Shown piece after piece: positions 1-5,821 of a stretch of DNA of 13,290 nt (position 1 is the first letter of the stretch; each line of letters begins with the position of its first letter). The stretch is from an uncultured Clostridium sp. (GTDB lineage: Bacteria; Bacillota; Clostridia; Lachnospirales; Lachnospiraceae), in assembly GCA_900552885.1 (NCBI GenBank), contig USBM01000034.1, positions 1 through 13,290 on the forward strand, read 5' to 3'. The notes under the pieces are model-generated. The model did no database searches. It was not told where the DNA came from and saw only the letters and a program-made list of their open reading frames with translations. Position numbers and translations under genes: made by a program.

Positions 1-7
1 AAACTCC

Positions 8-36
8 TTGCATTTTTTTCAGAATGTTCTTATACT
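8..36 (+). promoter_or_regulatory. Promoter of the tRNA-Pro gene
   Basis: A sigma-A type promoter: -35 TTGCAT at 8-13, a 17-bp spacer, and -10 TATACT at 31-36. Transcription would begin near 43, about 20 bases before the mature tRNA. Seen directly in the sequence; activity is inferred. Confidence 0.7.
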
Positions 37-63
37 ATTATGGCAGTGTTGATATAACACTAT

Positions 64-137
64 CGGTGCGTGGCTCAGCTTGGTAGAGCGCTTGGTTCGG
101 GACTAAGAGGTCGTGGGTTCGAATCCCGTCGCCCCGA
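64..137 (+). tRNA. tRNA-Pro (anticodon CGG)
   Basis: A full cloverleaf can be folded by eye. The acceptor strands are 64-70 and 130-136. The D stem pairs GCTC (73-76) with GAGC (86-89). The anticodon stem is 91-95/103-107, with loop TTCGGGA and anticodon CGG at 98-100. The variable loop is 108-112, the T stem 113-117/125-129 with loop TTCGAAT, and the discriminator base is A137. The sequence matches the usual bacterial proline tRNA pattern (GTGGCTCAGCTTGGTAGAGC). CCA is not encoded. One acceptor pair, position 4 with 69 (T67 with C133), is mismatched where family members usually have G-C. The T stem ends in G-T and T-G wobbles. The gene reads CCG codons, and possibly others by wobble. Confidence 0.95.
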
Positions 138-153
138 TTATACAGATCTTAGA

Positions 154-186
154 AGAGATTGCAGTAATCCTGTAATCTCTTTTTTT
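154..186 (+). terminator. Rho-independent terminator of the tRNA gene
   Basis: An 11-bp stem (154-164 with 170-180, one G-T pair) closes the loop TAATC and is followed by a run of T at 181-186. It lies 16 bases after the tRNA, as expected for a single-gene tRNA unit. Confidence 0.88.
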
Positions 187-233
187 AACATTTTGCGCCG
201 GACAAAATTACGAAGCGGTTTTCTTCTACGCAA

Positions 234-267
234 AAGAAGCTGCCGTATATACATACGACAGCTTCTT
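234..267 (-). terminator. Likely terminator of the aldolase gene
   Basis: A 15-bp inverted repeat (234-248 with 253-267, one C-A mismatch, 4-base loop) lies about 35 bases downstream of the aldolase stop on the minus strand. The minus transcript continues with a short, interrupted T tract (TTCTTTTG), so termination is plausible but not textbook. It also faces the tRNA transcript and may stop readthrough from either side. Confidence 0.7.
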
Positions 268-281
268 ATATGATCTATTCT

Positions 282-297
282 ATCCAATTAATTGGAT
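282..297. repeat. Perfect 16-bp palindrome after the aldolase stop
   Basis: ATCCAATTAATTGGAT is a perfect self-complementary palindrome 5 bases past the aldolase stop codon. It could form a small hairpin that protects the mRNA end, or be a protein-binding site. No function can be assigned from this window. Confidence 0.4.
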
Positions 298-302
298 GAT
301 TC

Positions 303-1166
303 TCAAGCTTTACCTACAGATCCGAATAATTCCATCTTCTCTTTAACAGTAGCCTTGATTGCTTCAGCACCCGGAGCTAATAACTTACGAGGATCAAATC
401 CCTTACCTTCTAAGTCCTTACCAGCCTCGATATACTTACGTGTAGCTTCCTGGAATGATAACTGACACTCTGTATTAACGTTGATCTTAGAAACACCAAG
501 TTCAATTGCTTTCTTGATCATATCAGCCGGGATTCCTGTACCACCGTGTAATACTAATGGCATCTCACCAGTCTTAGCCTGGATTGCATCCAATGTCTCG
601 AAGCTTAATCCCTTCCAGTTTGCAGGATACTTACCATGAATATTACCGATACCTGCTGCCAACATATCTACGCCAAGATCAGCGATTGTCTTACACTCTT
701 CCGGATCAGCACACTCGCCCATACCAACAACGCCGTCTTCTTCACCACCGATAGAACCAACTTCACACTCGATAGAAAGACCTAAGTTATGAGCTACATT
801 TACTAACTCTGTAGACTTAGCAAGATTCTCCTCGAATGGATAATGAGAACCATCAAACATGATAGAAGTGAATCCAGCCTTAATACACTTATAACATCCT
901 TCATAAGTACCATGGTCTAAATGAAGTGCTACAGGAACTGTGATTCCTAACTCCTCGTCCATAGCCTTAACCATAGCTGCAACAGTCTTGAAACCTGTCA
1001 TATACTTACCGGCACCCTCAGATACACCTAAGATAACCGGGCTCTTTAACTCCTCTGCAGTTAAAAGAATAGACTTTGTCCACTCAAGATTGTTGATGTT
1101 GAACTGACCAACTGCATAATGACCAGCTTTGGCCTTCTTTAACATTTCTGTTGCTGAAACTAACAT
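303..1166 (-). CDS. fba: Class II fructose-1,6-bisphosphate aldolase
   Basis: A cytoplasmic, zinc-dependent aldolase of glycolysis and gluconeogenesis that interconverts fructose-1,6-bisphosphate with glyceraldehyde-3-phosphate and dihydroxyacetone phosphate. The 287-residue length is typical of the short class II (FbaA/GatY-like) enzymes of Firmicutes. The catalytic aspartate is D84 in HLDHG (82-86). Expected zinc ligands are H85, H177 (GNIHGKY) and H207 (VLHGGTG). The phosphate/substrate loop includes N229 and N231 in INVNTE. The ATG at 1166 is preceded by GGAGG with an 8-base spacing, which fixes the start. The gene has its own promoter and terminator and so appears monocistronic. Tagatose- or ketose-bisphosphate aldolases share this fold, but the sequence reads as an ordinary FBP aldolase. 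Confidence 0.93.
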   Translation of the reverse strand: MLVSATEMLKKAKAGHYAVGQFNINNLEWTKSILLTAEELKSPVILGVSEGAGKYMTGFKTVAAMVKAMDEELGITVPVALHLDHGTYEGCYKCIKAGFTSIMFDGSHYPFEENLAKSTELVNVAHNLGLSIECEVGSIGGEEDGVVGMGECADPEECKTIADLGVDMLAAGIGNIHGKYPANWKGLSFETLDAIQAKTGEMPLVLHGGTGIPADMIKKAIELGVSKINVNTECQLSFQEATRKYIEAGKDLEGKGFDPRKLLAPGAEAIKATVKEKMELFGSVGKA

Positions 1167-1233
1167 GAATCATTCCTCCATTTGTTATAAATATTACAGG
1201 TGAAATTATATGCGCACCTGCACACCTAAGCTG

Positions 1234-1262
1234 ATTATACCCTAACTCTTCCAAAAAATAAA
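1234..1262 (-). promoter_or_regulatory. Probable promoter of fba
   Basis: On the minus strand a perfect -10 TATAAT (1234-1239) lies 17 bp from a weak -35 TTTATT (1257-1262). The predicted leader of about 60 bases contains CAGGTG and CACCTG as an inverted pair (1197-1220). A second TATAAT at 1205-1210 has no convincing -35. Confidence 0.6.
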
Positions 1263-1299
1263 GTACAATTTTCCTCACTTACGTTATGTTCAAATGACA

Positions 1300-2796
1300 T
1301 TAATCTCTTTGGAAAAGATCACGTGTATACACCTTATCCCTCACGGAATCCAATTTGTCACTGTAACGGTTTGCAATGATCGCATTGCTCTGCGTCTTAA
1401 ATGTCTCCAGGTCATTCACTACCTTCGAACCAAAAAATGTACTTCCATCTTCAAGTGTTGGTTCATAAATAATAACTTTCGCGCCTTTTGCTTTGATACG
1501 CTTCATAACGCCCTGAATGGATGACTGGCGGAAATTATCGGAATTAGACTTCATTGTCAGACGATAAACACCGATCGTTACATCCTTCTCTGCGGTTGGA
1601 TCATATGTATTACTTGTACCATCTGCCCCACTGTAGGAATAATATCCCGCAATATCCAAGACACGGTCTGCAATAAAATCTTTTCTGGTACGATTACTTT
1701 CTACAATTGCCTCGATCAGATTCTCCGGTACATCTTTGTAATTTGCCAATAACTGCTTGGTATCCTTTGGCAGGCAATAACCACCATATCCAAAAGACGG
1801 GTTATTATAATGCGAACCGATTCTCGGATCTAAACAGATACCATCAATAATCTGCTTGGTATTCAGTCCCTTCGATTCTGCATAGGTATCTAACTCATTA
1901 AAGTAAGAAACACGAAGTGCTAAATAGGTGTTGGCAAACAATTTGACCGCTTCTGCCTCCGTAAAGCCCATAAACAGGGTATCAATATTCTTCTTGATCG
2001 CACCTTCCTGTAATAAAGCTGCAAATGTCCTGGCAGCTTCAACCAGACGCTCATTCTCAAGATCTGTACCAACAATAATACGGGATGGATACAGATTATC
2101 ATAAAGTGCCTTAGACTCGCGAAGGAATTCCGGACTGAAAATAATATTGTCCGTATGGAACTTCTCACGCACAGACTTTGTATATCCTACCGGAATCGTA
2201 GACTTGATCACCATGATTGCATCCGGATTCACTGACATTACCAGTTCAATAACCGCTTCTACCGCACTCGTATCAAAATAATTCTTCTGGGAATCATAAT
2301 TGGTCGGTGCTGCGATCACGACATAATCCGCACCCCTGTAAGCGGCCGCACCATCTGTAGTTGCTGTCAGATCCAGCTCCTTCTCTGCAAGATACTTCTC
2401 AATATAATCATCCTGAATCGGAGAGATCTTATTGTTGATCTTCTCAACCTTCTCCGGAATGATATCTACTGCGGTAACATGATTATGCTGTGATAACAAA
2501 GTTGCGATAGATAACCCTACATAACCGGTTCCGGCAATTGCAATATTAAGCGGAGAAACCTTCTCTAAATTCTTTCCATTGCCATTCTCTACAAACACCT
2601 CTGCCGGATCAAATTGCAATTCCTGTGCTAAAGCTGCCAGCTGCTGCAAAGACGGAACATACTCTCCTGATTCAATATGGCTGATCATGGTGCGATTGAT
2701 TCCGGTCGCATCTGCCAACTGCTGCTGCGACATGTTGCGATGCTTTCTGGCATCTGCCACTAACTCACTGATCTTAGAAAATGATACTTCTTTCAT
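1300..2796 (-). CDS. XRE helix-turn-helix / UDP-glucose 6-dehydrogenase fusion
   Basis: A 498-residue two-part protein. Residues 5-68 form an XRE/Cro-type helix-turn-helix: MSQQQLADATGINRTMISHI is the recognition unit, followed by ESGEYVPSLQQL. Residues 82-498 form a complete UDP-glucose/GDP-mannose dehydrogenase: NAD-binding GTGYVGLS (89-96), FSPEFLRES (220-228), and the catalytic motif GYGGYCLPKDT (337-347) with the thiolate C341. Such enzymes oxidise a UDP-hexose to the uronic acid with two NAD+. The usual length is about 390-430 residues, so the extra part is the DNA-binding domain. The start chosen is the ATG at 2796, which has GAGG 8 bases upstream. An in-frame ATG at 2868 would add 24 odd hydrophobic residues and has no ribosome site. 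Two palindromes upstream suggest autoregulation. The exact sugar substrate is not determined. Confidence 0.88.
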   Translation of the reverse strand: MKEVSFSKISELVADARKHRNMSQQQLADATGINRTMISHIESGEYVPSLQQLAALAQELQFDPAEVFVENGNGKNLEKVSPLNIAIAGTGYVGLSIATLLSQHNHVTAVDIIPEKVEKINNKISPIQDDYIEKYLAEKELDLTATTDGAAAYRGADYVVIAAPTNYDSQKNYFDTSAVEAVIELVMSVNPDAIMVIKSTIPVGYTKSVREKFHTDNIIFSPEFLRESKALYDNLYPSRIIVGTDLENERLVEAARTFAALLQEGAIKKNIDTLFMGFTEAEAVKLFANTYLALRVSYFNELDTYAESKGLNTKQIIDGICLDPRIGSHYNNPSFGYGGYCLPKDTKQLLANYKDVPENLIEAIVESNRTRKDFIADRVLDIAGYYSYSGADGTSNTYDPTAEKDVTIGVYRLTMKSNSDNFRQSSIQGVMKRIKAKGAKVIIYEPTLEDGSTFFGSKVVNDLETFKTQSNAIIANRYSDKLDSVRDKVYTRDLFQRD

Positions 2797-2820
2797 CTCT
2801 TTTACCTCAATTCCAATACA

Positions 2821-2837
2821 TGTTATCAAATGTAACA
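2821..2837. promoter_or_regulatory. Palindromic operator O2 in the dehydrogenase leader
   Basis: TGTTATCAAATGTAACA has the form TGTTA-N7-TAACA and differs from the upstream site at 2917-2933 at only two positions. It lies 24 bases before the start codon at 2796. A weak second promoter could overlap it on the minus strand (TTGTTG at 2843-2848, 17 bp, TAACAT at 2820-2825). The likely binder is the helix-turn-helix domain encoded just downstream; this is inference. Confidence 0.65.
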
Positions 2838-2916
2838 AAACACAACAAGTTTCTGATAGACTCATCATATCATTTTACGCAAAATAAAGCAACAGTTATT
2901 ACGTGCAAAGATAAAA

Positions 2917-2933
2917 TGTTATAAAATATAACA
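2917..2933. promoter_or_regulatory. Palindromic operator O1 over the dehydrogenase promoter
   Basis: TGTTATAAAATATAACA is a TGTTA-N7-TAACA palindrome lying on the -10 element and the adjacent spacer of the promoter at 2918-2947. This is the classic position for a repressor that blocks RNA polymerase. Its centre is 96 bp from that of the second copy at 2821-2837. Confidence 0.7.
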
Positions 2934-2947
2934 AAAAATAGTGTCAA
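2918..2947 (-). promoter_or_regulatory. Promoter of the HTH-dehydrogenase gene
   Basis: On the minus strand a perfect -35 TTGACA (2942-2947) is followed by an 18-bp spacer and -10 TATAAC (2918-2923). TTATAA with a 17-bp spacer is the alternative. Transcription would start near 2911 and give a leader of about 115 bases containing the second operator. Confidence 0.75.
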
Positions 2948-2981
2948 TCATGCTTTTGAATGCACAATTGGCACCAATATA

Positions 2982-3473
2982 TTACTTCGATATCCCTTTT
3001 TGTTTTCGGACAAATGCCATAATTGCAACATTCAGTATAAATCCAACCACAAAACCTGCAAGATTCAGCAGCATTTCATGAAGATCACAATGTCTGCCGG
3101 GAATTCCCATACAGACTTTACCGGCTTCTGCCCATACAGCCAGACCTATACCGGATATCACAAATAACACCCACCAGATTCGGCGTGTCACCCATTCACA
3201 GCTTAATGCAAATGCCCCAAACATGCCATATACAAAAAAGGTTGCTGCATGTGCAAGAACACGGATCCGATAATCCCACAACATAATAAGATTCCAGTCA
3301 TCCGTGTCCATCCGCAACAACTGTAGCACACGGATTGTGAAATACTGACTTGTAGATGCCGTATTCTCCCCATTCTGAAAAGAAAGAAACAGTATGATAC
3401 CTCCCCAGATGATCAATACAGCAATAAATATATATCGTTTTTTCCATCTGAAACCATGGTTTTTATAACCCAC
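2982..3473 (-). CDS. VanZ-like integral membrane protein
   Basis: A 163-residue protein with four predicted membrane helices (about 13-31, 72-91, 99-117, 132-154). It has VanZ-family signatures: SFQNGENTAS (31-40) after the first helix, RVLAHAATFFVYG (71-83), and GRHCDLHEMLLNLAG (126-140), which corresponds to the family's GR..D..D...N..G motif. VanZ proteins are linked to teicoplanin resistance in some strains, but most chromosomal family members have no proven role. I chose the GTG at 3473 because AAGGAGG lies 10 bases upstream. The longer frame would begin with TTG at 3509 and would place that ribosome site inside the gene. It lies between the dehydrogenase and nucleotidyltransferase genes, consistent with an envelope role, but a terminator separates it from the latter. 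Confidence 0.8.
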   Translation of the reverse strand: MGYKNHGFRWKKRYIFIAVLIIWGGIILFLSFQNGENTASTSQYFTIRVLQLLRMDTDDWNLIMLWDYRIRVLAHAATFFVYGMFGAFALSCEWVTRRIWWVLFVISGIGLAVWAEAGKVCMGIPGRHCDLHEMLLNLAGFVVGFILNVAIMAFVRKQKGISK

Positions 3474-3514
3474 TATTATAAATCCTCCTTGTAACATACA
3501 CTCCGTCAATCAGT

Positions 3515-3531
3515 CCGGACGTTCGTCCCGG
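3515..3531. repeat. Small GC-rich inverted repeat upstream of the VanZ-like gene
   Basis: CCGGACG and CGTCCCGG face each other across a TT, with one extra C. The element is far more GC-rich than its surroundings and lies between the nucleotidyltransferase terminator and the VanZ-like start. It could be a leader hairpin or a binding site; no clear promoter was found nearby. Confidence 0.35.
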
Positions 3532-3544
3532 TAATAATGTACAC

Positions 3545-3597
3545 AAAAACCGACCTCCAAACCGTTAGATCTCACATCTAGCGTATGGGGCCGGTTT
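3545..3597 (-). terminator. Terminator of the nucleotidyltransferase gene
   Basis: On the minus strand AAACCGGCC pairs with GGTCGGTTT (outer stem 3547-3555 with 3589-3597, one G-T pair). An inner hairpin TAGAT/ATCTA sits between them, and the outer stem runs into TTTTTG. It begins 27 bases after the nucleotidyltransferase stop. Confidence 0.75.
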
Positions 3598-3623
3598 CAA
3601 TATTCTCTATCTTTCCGGTAGTA

Positions 3624-4544
3624 TTATGCCCACAACTTAGCCGGATATACACCAGCGGCGATCATCTCACGGAAGCCTTCCTGTGCCAATGCCGTATCTT
3701 CCTGATAGGTAATTCCAATCCACTTATCATTCGTCTCCCGCACCTCAACTTCCACCTGATTCTTATGCAACAGATCACCTACACGAATCGGGATCAGATA
3801 TTCCTTCTTGAGCGGATCCTTACTGTCGTCTTCTAAGAACTCCACAAATCCATCTTCTAATACCCGGAATAGCTCCGGTCCCGCCGCCCACATATTCATT
3901 GATACATGGGAATCCGGTGTGATCCACCTGCTGACTTCGTCGTTATCACACTGTACCGTATCATCCGGGTTCACCGCAATCCCGGTTGTCTCAACAACTT
4001 CCTTAAGCATCTTCTGCTCATCCACAATACAGACGCCTCTCGTAACCGTTCCGTTCTCACTTACCGTATTCTTAAGAATGAATCCCGCCATACCCATCTG
4101 TAACACACCTGAACCGGAATGATCTTCTAATAAGAAATCATGCAGCTTGTGAAATGCTTCCTTACCATAATAATCATCTGCATTAATGATCACAAATGGC
4201 TCATGTACGACATCCTTGCAGCAAAGCACTGCCTGACCGGTACCCCAAGGCTTCGTTCTTCCTTCCGGTACTTCAAACCCATCCGGCAACTGATCTAAAG
4301 ACTGATATACATATTCTACTTCAATCTCCTTAGCGATCCGGTCACCGATCACTTCCTTAAACTCTTCTTCAATATCCTTGCGGATCACAAATACAACTTT
4401 ATCAAAACCAGCTTCTTTTGCATCATAGATGGAATAATCCATAATGATCTCTCCACCTTCCGACATCTTAGCAAGCTGCTTAATTCCTGTTCCAAAACGT
4501 GAACCGATACCGGCCGCCATAATAATCAATGTTGTTTTCAACAC
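3624..4544 (-). CDS. Sugar-phosphate nucleotidyltransferase (NDP-sugar synthesis)
   Basis: A cytoplasmic enzyme of the NTP_transferase fold, 306 residues. The N-terminal nucleotide-binding loop is MAAGIGSRFGTGIKQL (9-24). KPWGTGQAVL (98-107) and the metal-site NADDYYG (121-127) follow, with SMNMWA (215-220) in the second half. These fit the family annotated as sugar nucleotidyltransferase in Firmicutes and Bacteroides, which transfers NMP to a sugar phosphate. The substrate is not defined: the loop differs from that of true GalU (GGLGTRFLP), so I do not call it UTP-glucose-1-phosphate uridylyltransferase. The start is GTG at 4544, only 4 bases after AAGGAGG. TTG at 4541 has a better 7-base spacing and may be the real start. 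It may supply the dehydrogenase fusion with an NDP-sugar, but that is inference. Confidence 0.82.
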   Translation of the reverse strand: MLKTTLIIMAAGIGSRFGTGIKQLAKMSEGGEIIMDYSIYDAKEAGFDKVVFVIRKDIEEEFKEVIGDRIAKEIEVEYVYQSLDQLPDGFEVPEGRTKPWGTGQAVLCCKDVVHEPFVIINADDYYGKEAFHKLHDFLLEDHSGSGVLQMGMAGFILKNTVSENGTVTRGVCIVDEQKMLKEVVETTGIAVNPDDTVQCDNDEVSRWITPDSHVSMNMWAAGPELFRVLEDGFVEFLEDDSKDPLKKEYLIPIRVGDLLHKNQVEVEVRETNDKWIGITYQEDTALAQEGFREMIAAGVYPAKLWA

Positions 4545-4601
4545 AAGTCCTCCTTATCTCTTGTTCGTTTCCCAATCAATTCTTTAAAAATGTGTTTTAT
4601 T

Positions 4602-4630
4602 ATTATAACAAAGAACGGATAAATATTCAA
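4602..4630 (-). promoter_or_regulatory. Promoter of the nucleotidyltransferase gene
   Basis: On the minus strand -35 TTGAAT (4625-4630), a 17-bp spacer and -10 TATAAT (4602-4607) are well placed. The -10 is embedded in TGTTATAATAATAAAACA (4593-4610), which keeps one half-site of the operators in front of the dehydrogenase gene, but with an 18-base frame and an imperfect second half. Confidence 0.7.
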
Positions 4631-4739
4631 CTATGCTTTTCGTAGACATTTTAAAACATTTCATAGGTTCTGTTGGGAACATTACACAAACCACCGGCAC
4701 TCCTATAAATATCAGCCTGTATGCAGTTCTTCTTCCTGC

Positions 4740-5654
4740 CTACACAGACATACCTTTATCACTTTTCCACCATCCAAGCAGATTCTCCACCGATGGATTG
4801 GCATTATCTACCGACCAGATCAACTCAAAATTAAGCGTTTCCGCCGTTCCCTCTTCCTTCATAACAGGAATAATCGCCAATTCCTCATTCTTGCTATATG
4901 GTCTTAAAATATATTCGGGTAGCAGGCTTACCCCCATCTCTAATGCTGCCATCAGCATGATCGTCTCCGGCTCTTTCTCCACCGCAATAACCTGCGGCAG
5001 AAATCCACCCCGTTCATATACCCAGAGCATCTCCTCCATCTCATCTCTCGACCGTGCCGCCGGCTGCATGATAATAAATGATTGCTCCTTTAACTCTTTG
5101 CATGCAATCTCTTTCTTCTCCGCCAAAGGATTATTCTGCGACATCACAACATATAATGGATAACTTCGGATGTACTGCCGGTTCATATTCCCATAAGTCC
5201 GTTGGTGGGGCTGCACCGTAAATGCAATATCGCATTCTCCCTTTTGTAAATGATCCATCAAACCACTCATTGTATCCCGGAGAAACTTTAATTTAATATT
5301 GGGAAATGCCTCGTGAAAGCCGCGGATGAATTCATAGCAGTCACTCTGCCCGAACCCGCTAATAAAGCCGATCGACAACTCACCGTCTAATCCTGTCGAT
5401 GCCATTCTGGCTAACCTTATTGCTTCATCACTGCGCCTTAAGATCGCCTTTGCTTCCTTCAGGTATACTTTTCCCGCTGTTGTAAGTTCCATATGATGCT
5501 TGTCACGGATAAATAACTGCACACCAAGATTATTCTCCAATGCCTTGATCTGCTGCGTCATAGCTGTCTGGGAGATATAACATTCCTTTGCTGCTTTTGT
5601 AAAATTCATATGCTGTGCCGCACAGACAAAATATTCTAATTGATTCAGATTCAT
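4740..5654 (-). CDS. LysR-family transcriptional regulator
   Basis: A 304-residue LysR-type regulator. The N-terminal winged helix-turn-helix (residues 1-60) has the family pattern: FTKAAKECYISQTAMTQQIK (18-37), then LENNLGVQLFIRDKHHMELT (39-58), followed by the linker helix. The rest (about 90-300) is the periplasmic-binding-like effector domain beginning ELSIGFISG. I chose the ATG at 5654, with GAAGGA just upstream. The longer frame would start at GTG 5666 without a ribosome site. It is transcribed away from the trpB2 gene, and the shared 167-base gap contains overlapping promoters and nested inverted repeats. It therefore probably regulates trpB2 and itself. The effector is unknown; an indole- or amino-acid-related ligand would fit the neighbour. 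No clear terminator was seen in 4611-4739. Confidence 0.9.
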   Translation of the reverse strand: MNLNQLEYFVCAAQHMNFTKAAKECYISQTAMTQQIKALENNLGVQLFIRDKHHMELTTAGKVYLKEAKAILRRSDEAIRLARMASTGLDGELSIGFISGFGQSDCYEFIRGFHEAFPNIKLKFLRDTMSGLMDHLQKGECDIAFTVQPHQRTYGNMNRQYIRSYPLYVVMSQNNPLAEKKEIACKELKEQSFIIMQPAARSRDEMEEMLWVYERGGFLPQVIAVEKEPETIMLMAALEMGVSLLPEYILRPYSKNEELAIIPVMKEEGTAETLNFELIWSVDNANPSVENLLGWWKSDKGMSV

Positions 5655-5683
5655 AAGTTCCTTCACCTCGCAATAAGTTTTTC

Positions 5684-5736
5684 TTATGACATATTTGTAT
5701 TATATCATTAGACAAATATATTTTCCAGTGTCATAA
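5684..5736. promoter_or_regulatory. Nested inverted repeats: probable LysR binding region
   Basis: The outer pair is TTATGACA (5684-5691) with TGTCATAA (5729-5736). The inner pair is ATATTTGT (5691-5698) with ACAAATAT (5712-5719). Both are perfect and nested, and they cover the core promoters of both divergent genes. LysR-type tetramers usually bind two such dyads in a divergent gap; the assignment here is inference from position. Confidence 0.65.
5699..5727 (-). promoter_or_regulatory. Promoter of the LysR gene
   Basis: On the minus strand -35 TGGAAA (5722-5727), a 17-bp spacer and a perfect -10 TATAAT (5699-5704). It overlaps the divergent trpB2 promoter, so the two polymerases would compete, and it sits inside the inverted repeats, consistent with negative autoregulation. 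Confidence 0.65.
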
Positions 5737-5737
5737 T
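5709..5737 (+). promoter_or_regulatory. Promoter of the trpB2 gene
   Basis: -35 TAGACA (5709-5714), a 17-bp spacer and -10 CATAAT (5732-5737), each one base from consensus. Transcription would start near 5744, giving a leader of about 78 bases. Confidence 0.65.
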
Positions 5738-5821
5738 AAGAACAACTTAGTCAGATACAAAAATATGTTGACTCAACACATCCATTTAAAACTAAGAAAA
5801 AGTTATAAGGAGGACCCAACC

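Noticed and set aside
47..59. TGTTGATATAACA upstream of the tRNA as another operator
   Set aside because: The half-sites are four bases with a 5-base gap, which does not fit the 17-bp TGTTA-N7-TAACA form.
70..273. Open frame of 67 codons on the plus strand
   Set aside because: It overlaps the tRNA and two terminators and has no ribosome site.
1286..1300. Third copy of the HTH operator (ATGTTCAAATGACAT)
   Set aside because: The TCAAATG core is shared by chance, but the TGTTA and TAACA half-sites are absent.
3624..4544. Naming the nucleotidyltransferase galU
   Set aside because: The nucleotide loop is AAGIGSRFGTGIKQ rather than the GalU GLGTRFLPATK pattern, so the substrate is left open.
4633..5163. 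Plus-strand open frame of 176 codons
   Set aside because: It is antisense to the LysR gene, whose HTH and effector domains are clear; no ribosome site or family resemblance was seen.
5765..5821. Earlier start for trpB2 at ATG 5765
   Set aside because: The extra 19 residues are not TrpB2-like, and the AAGGAGG site lies inside that extension, pointing to 5822.
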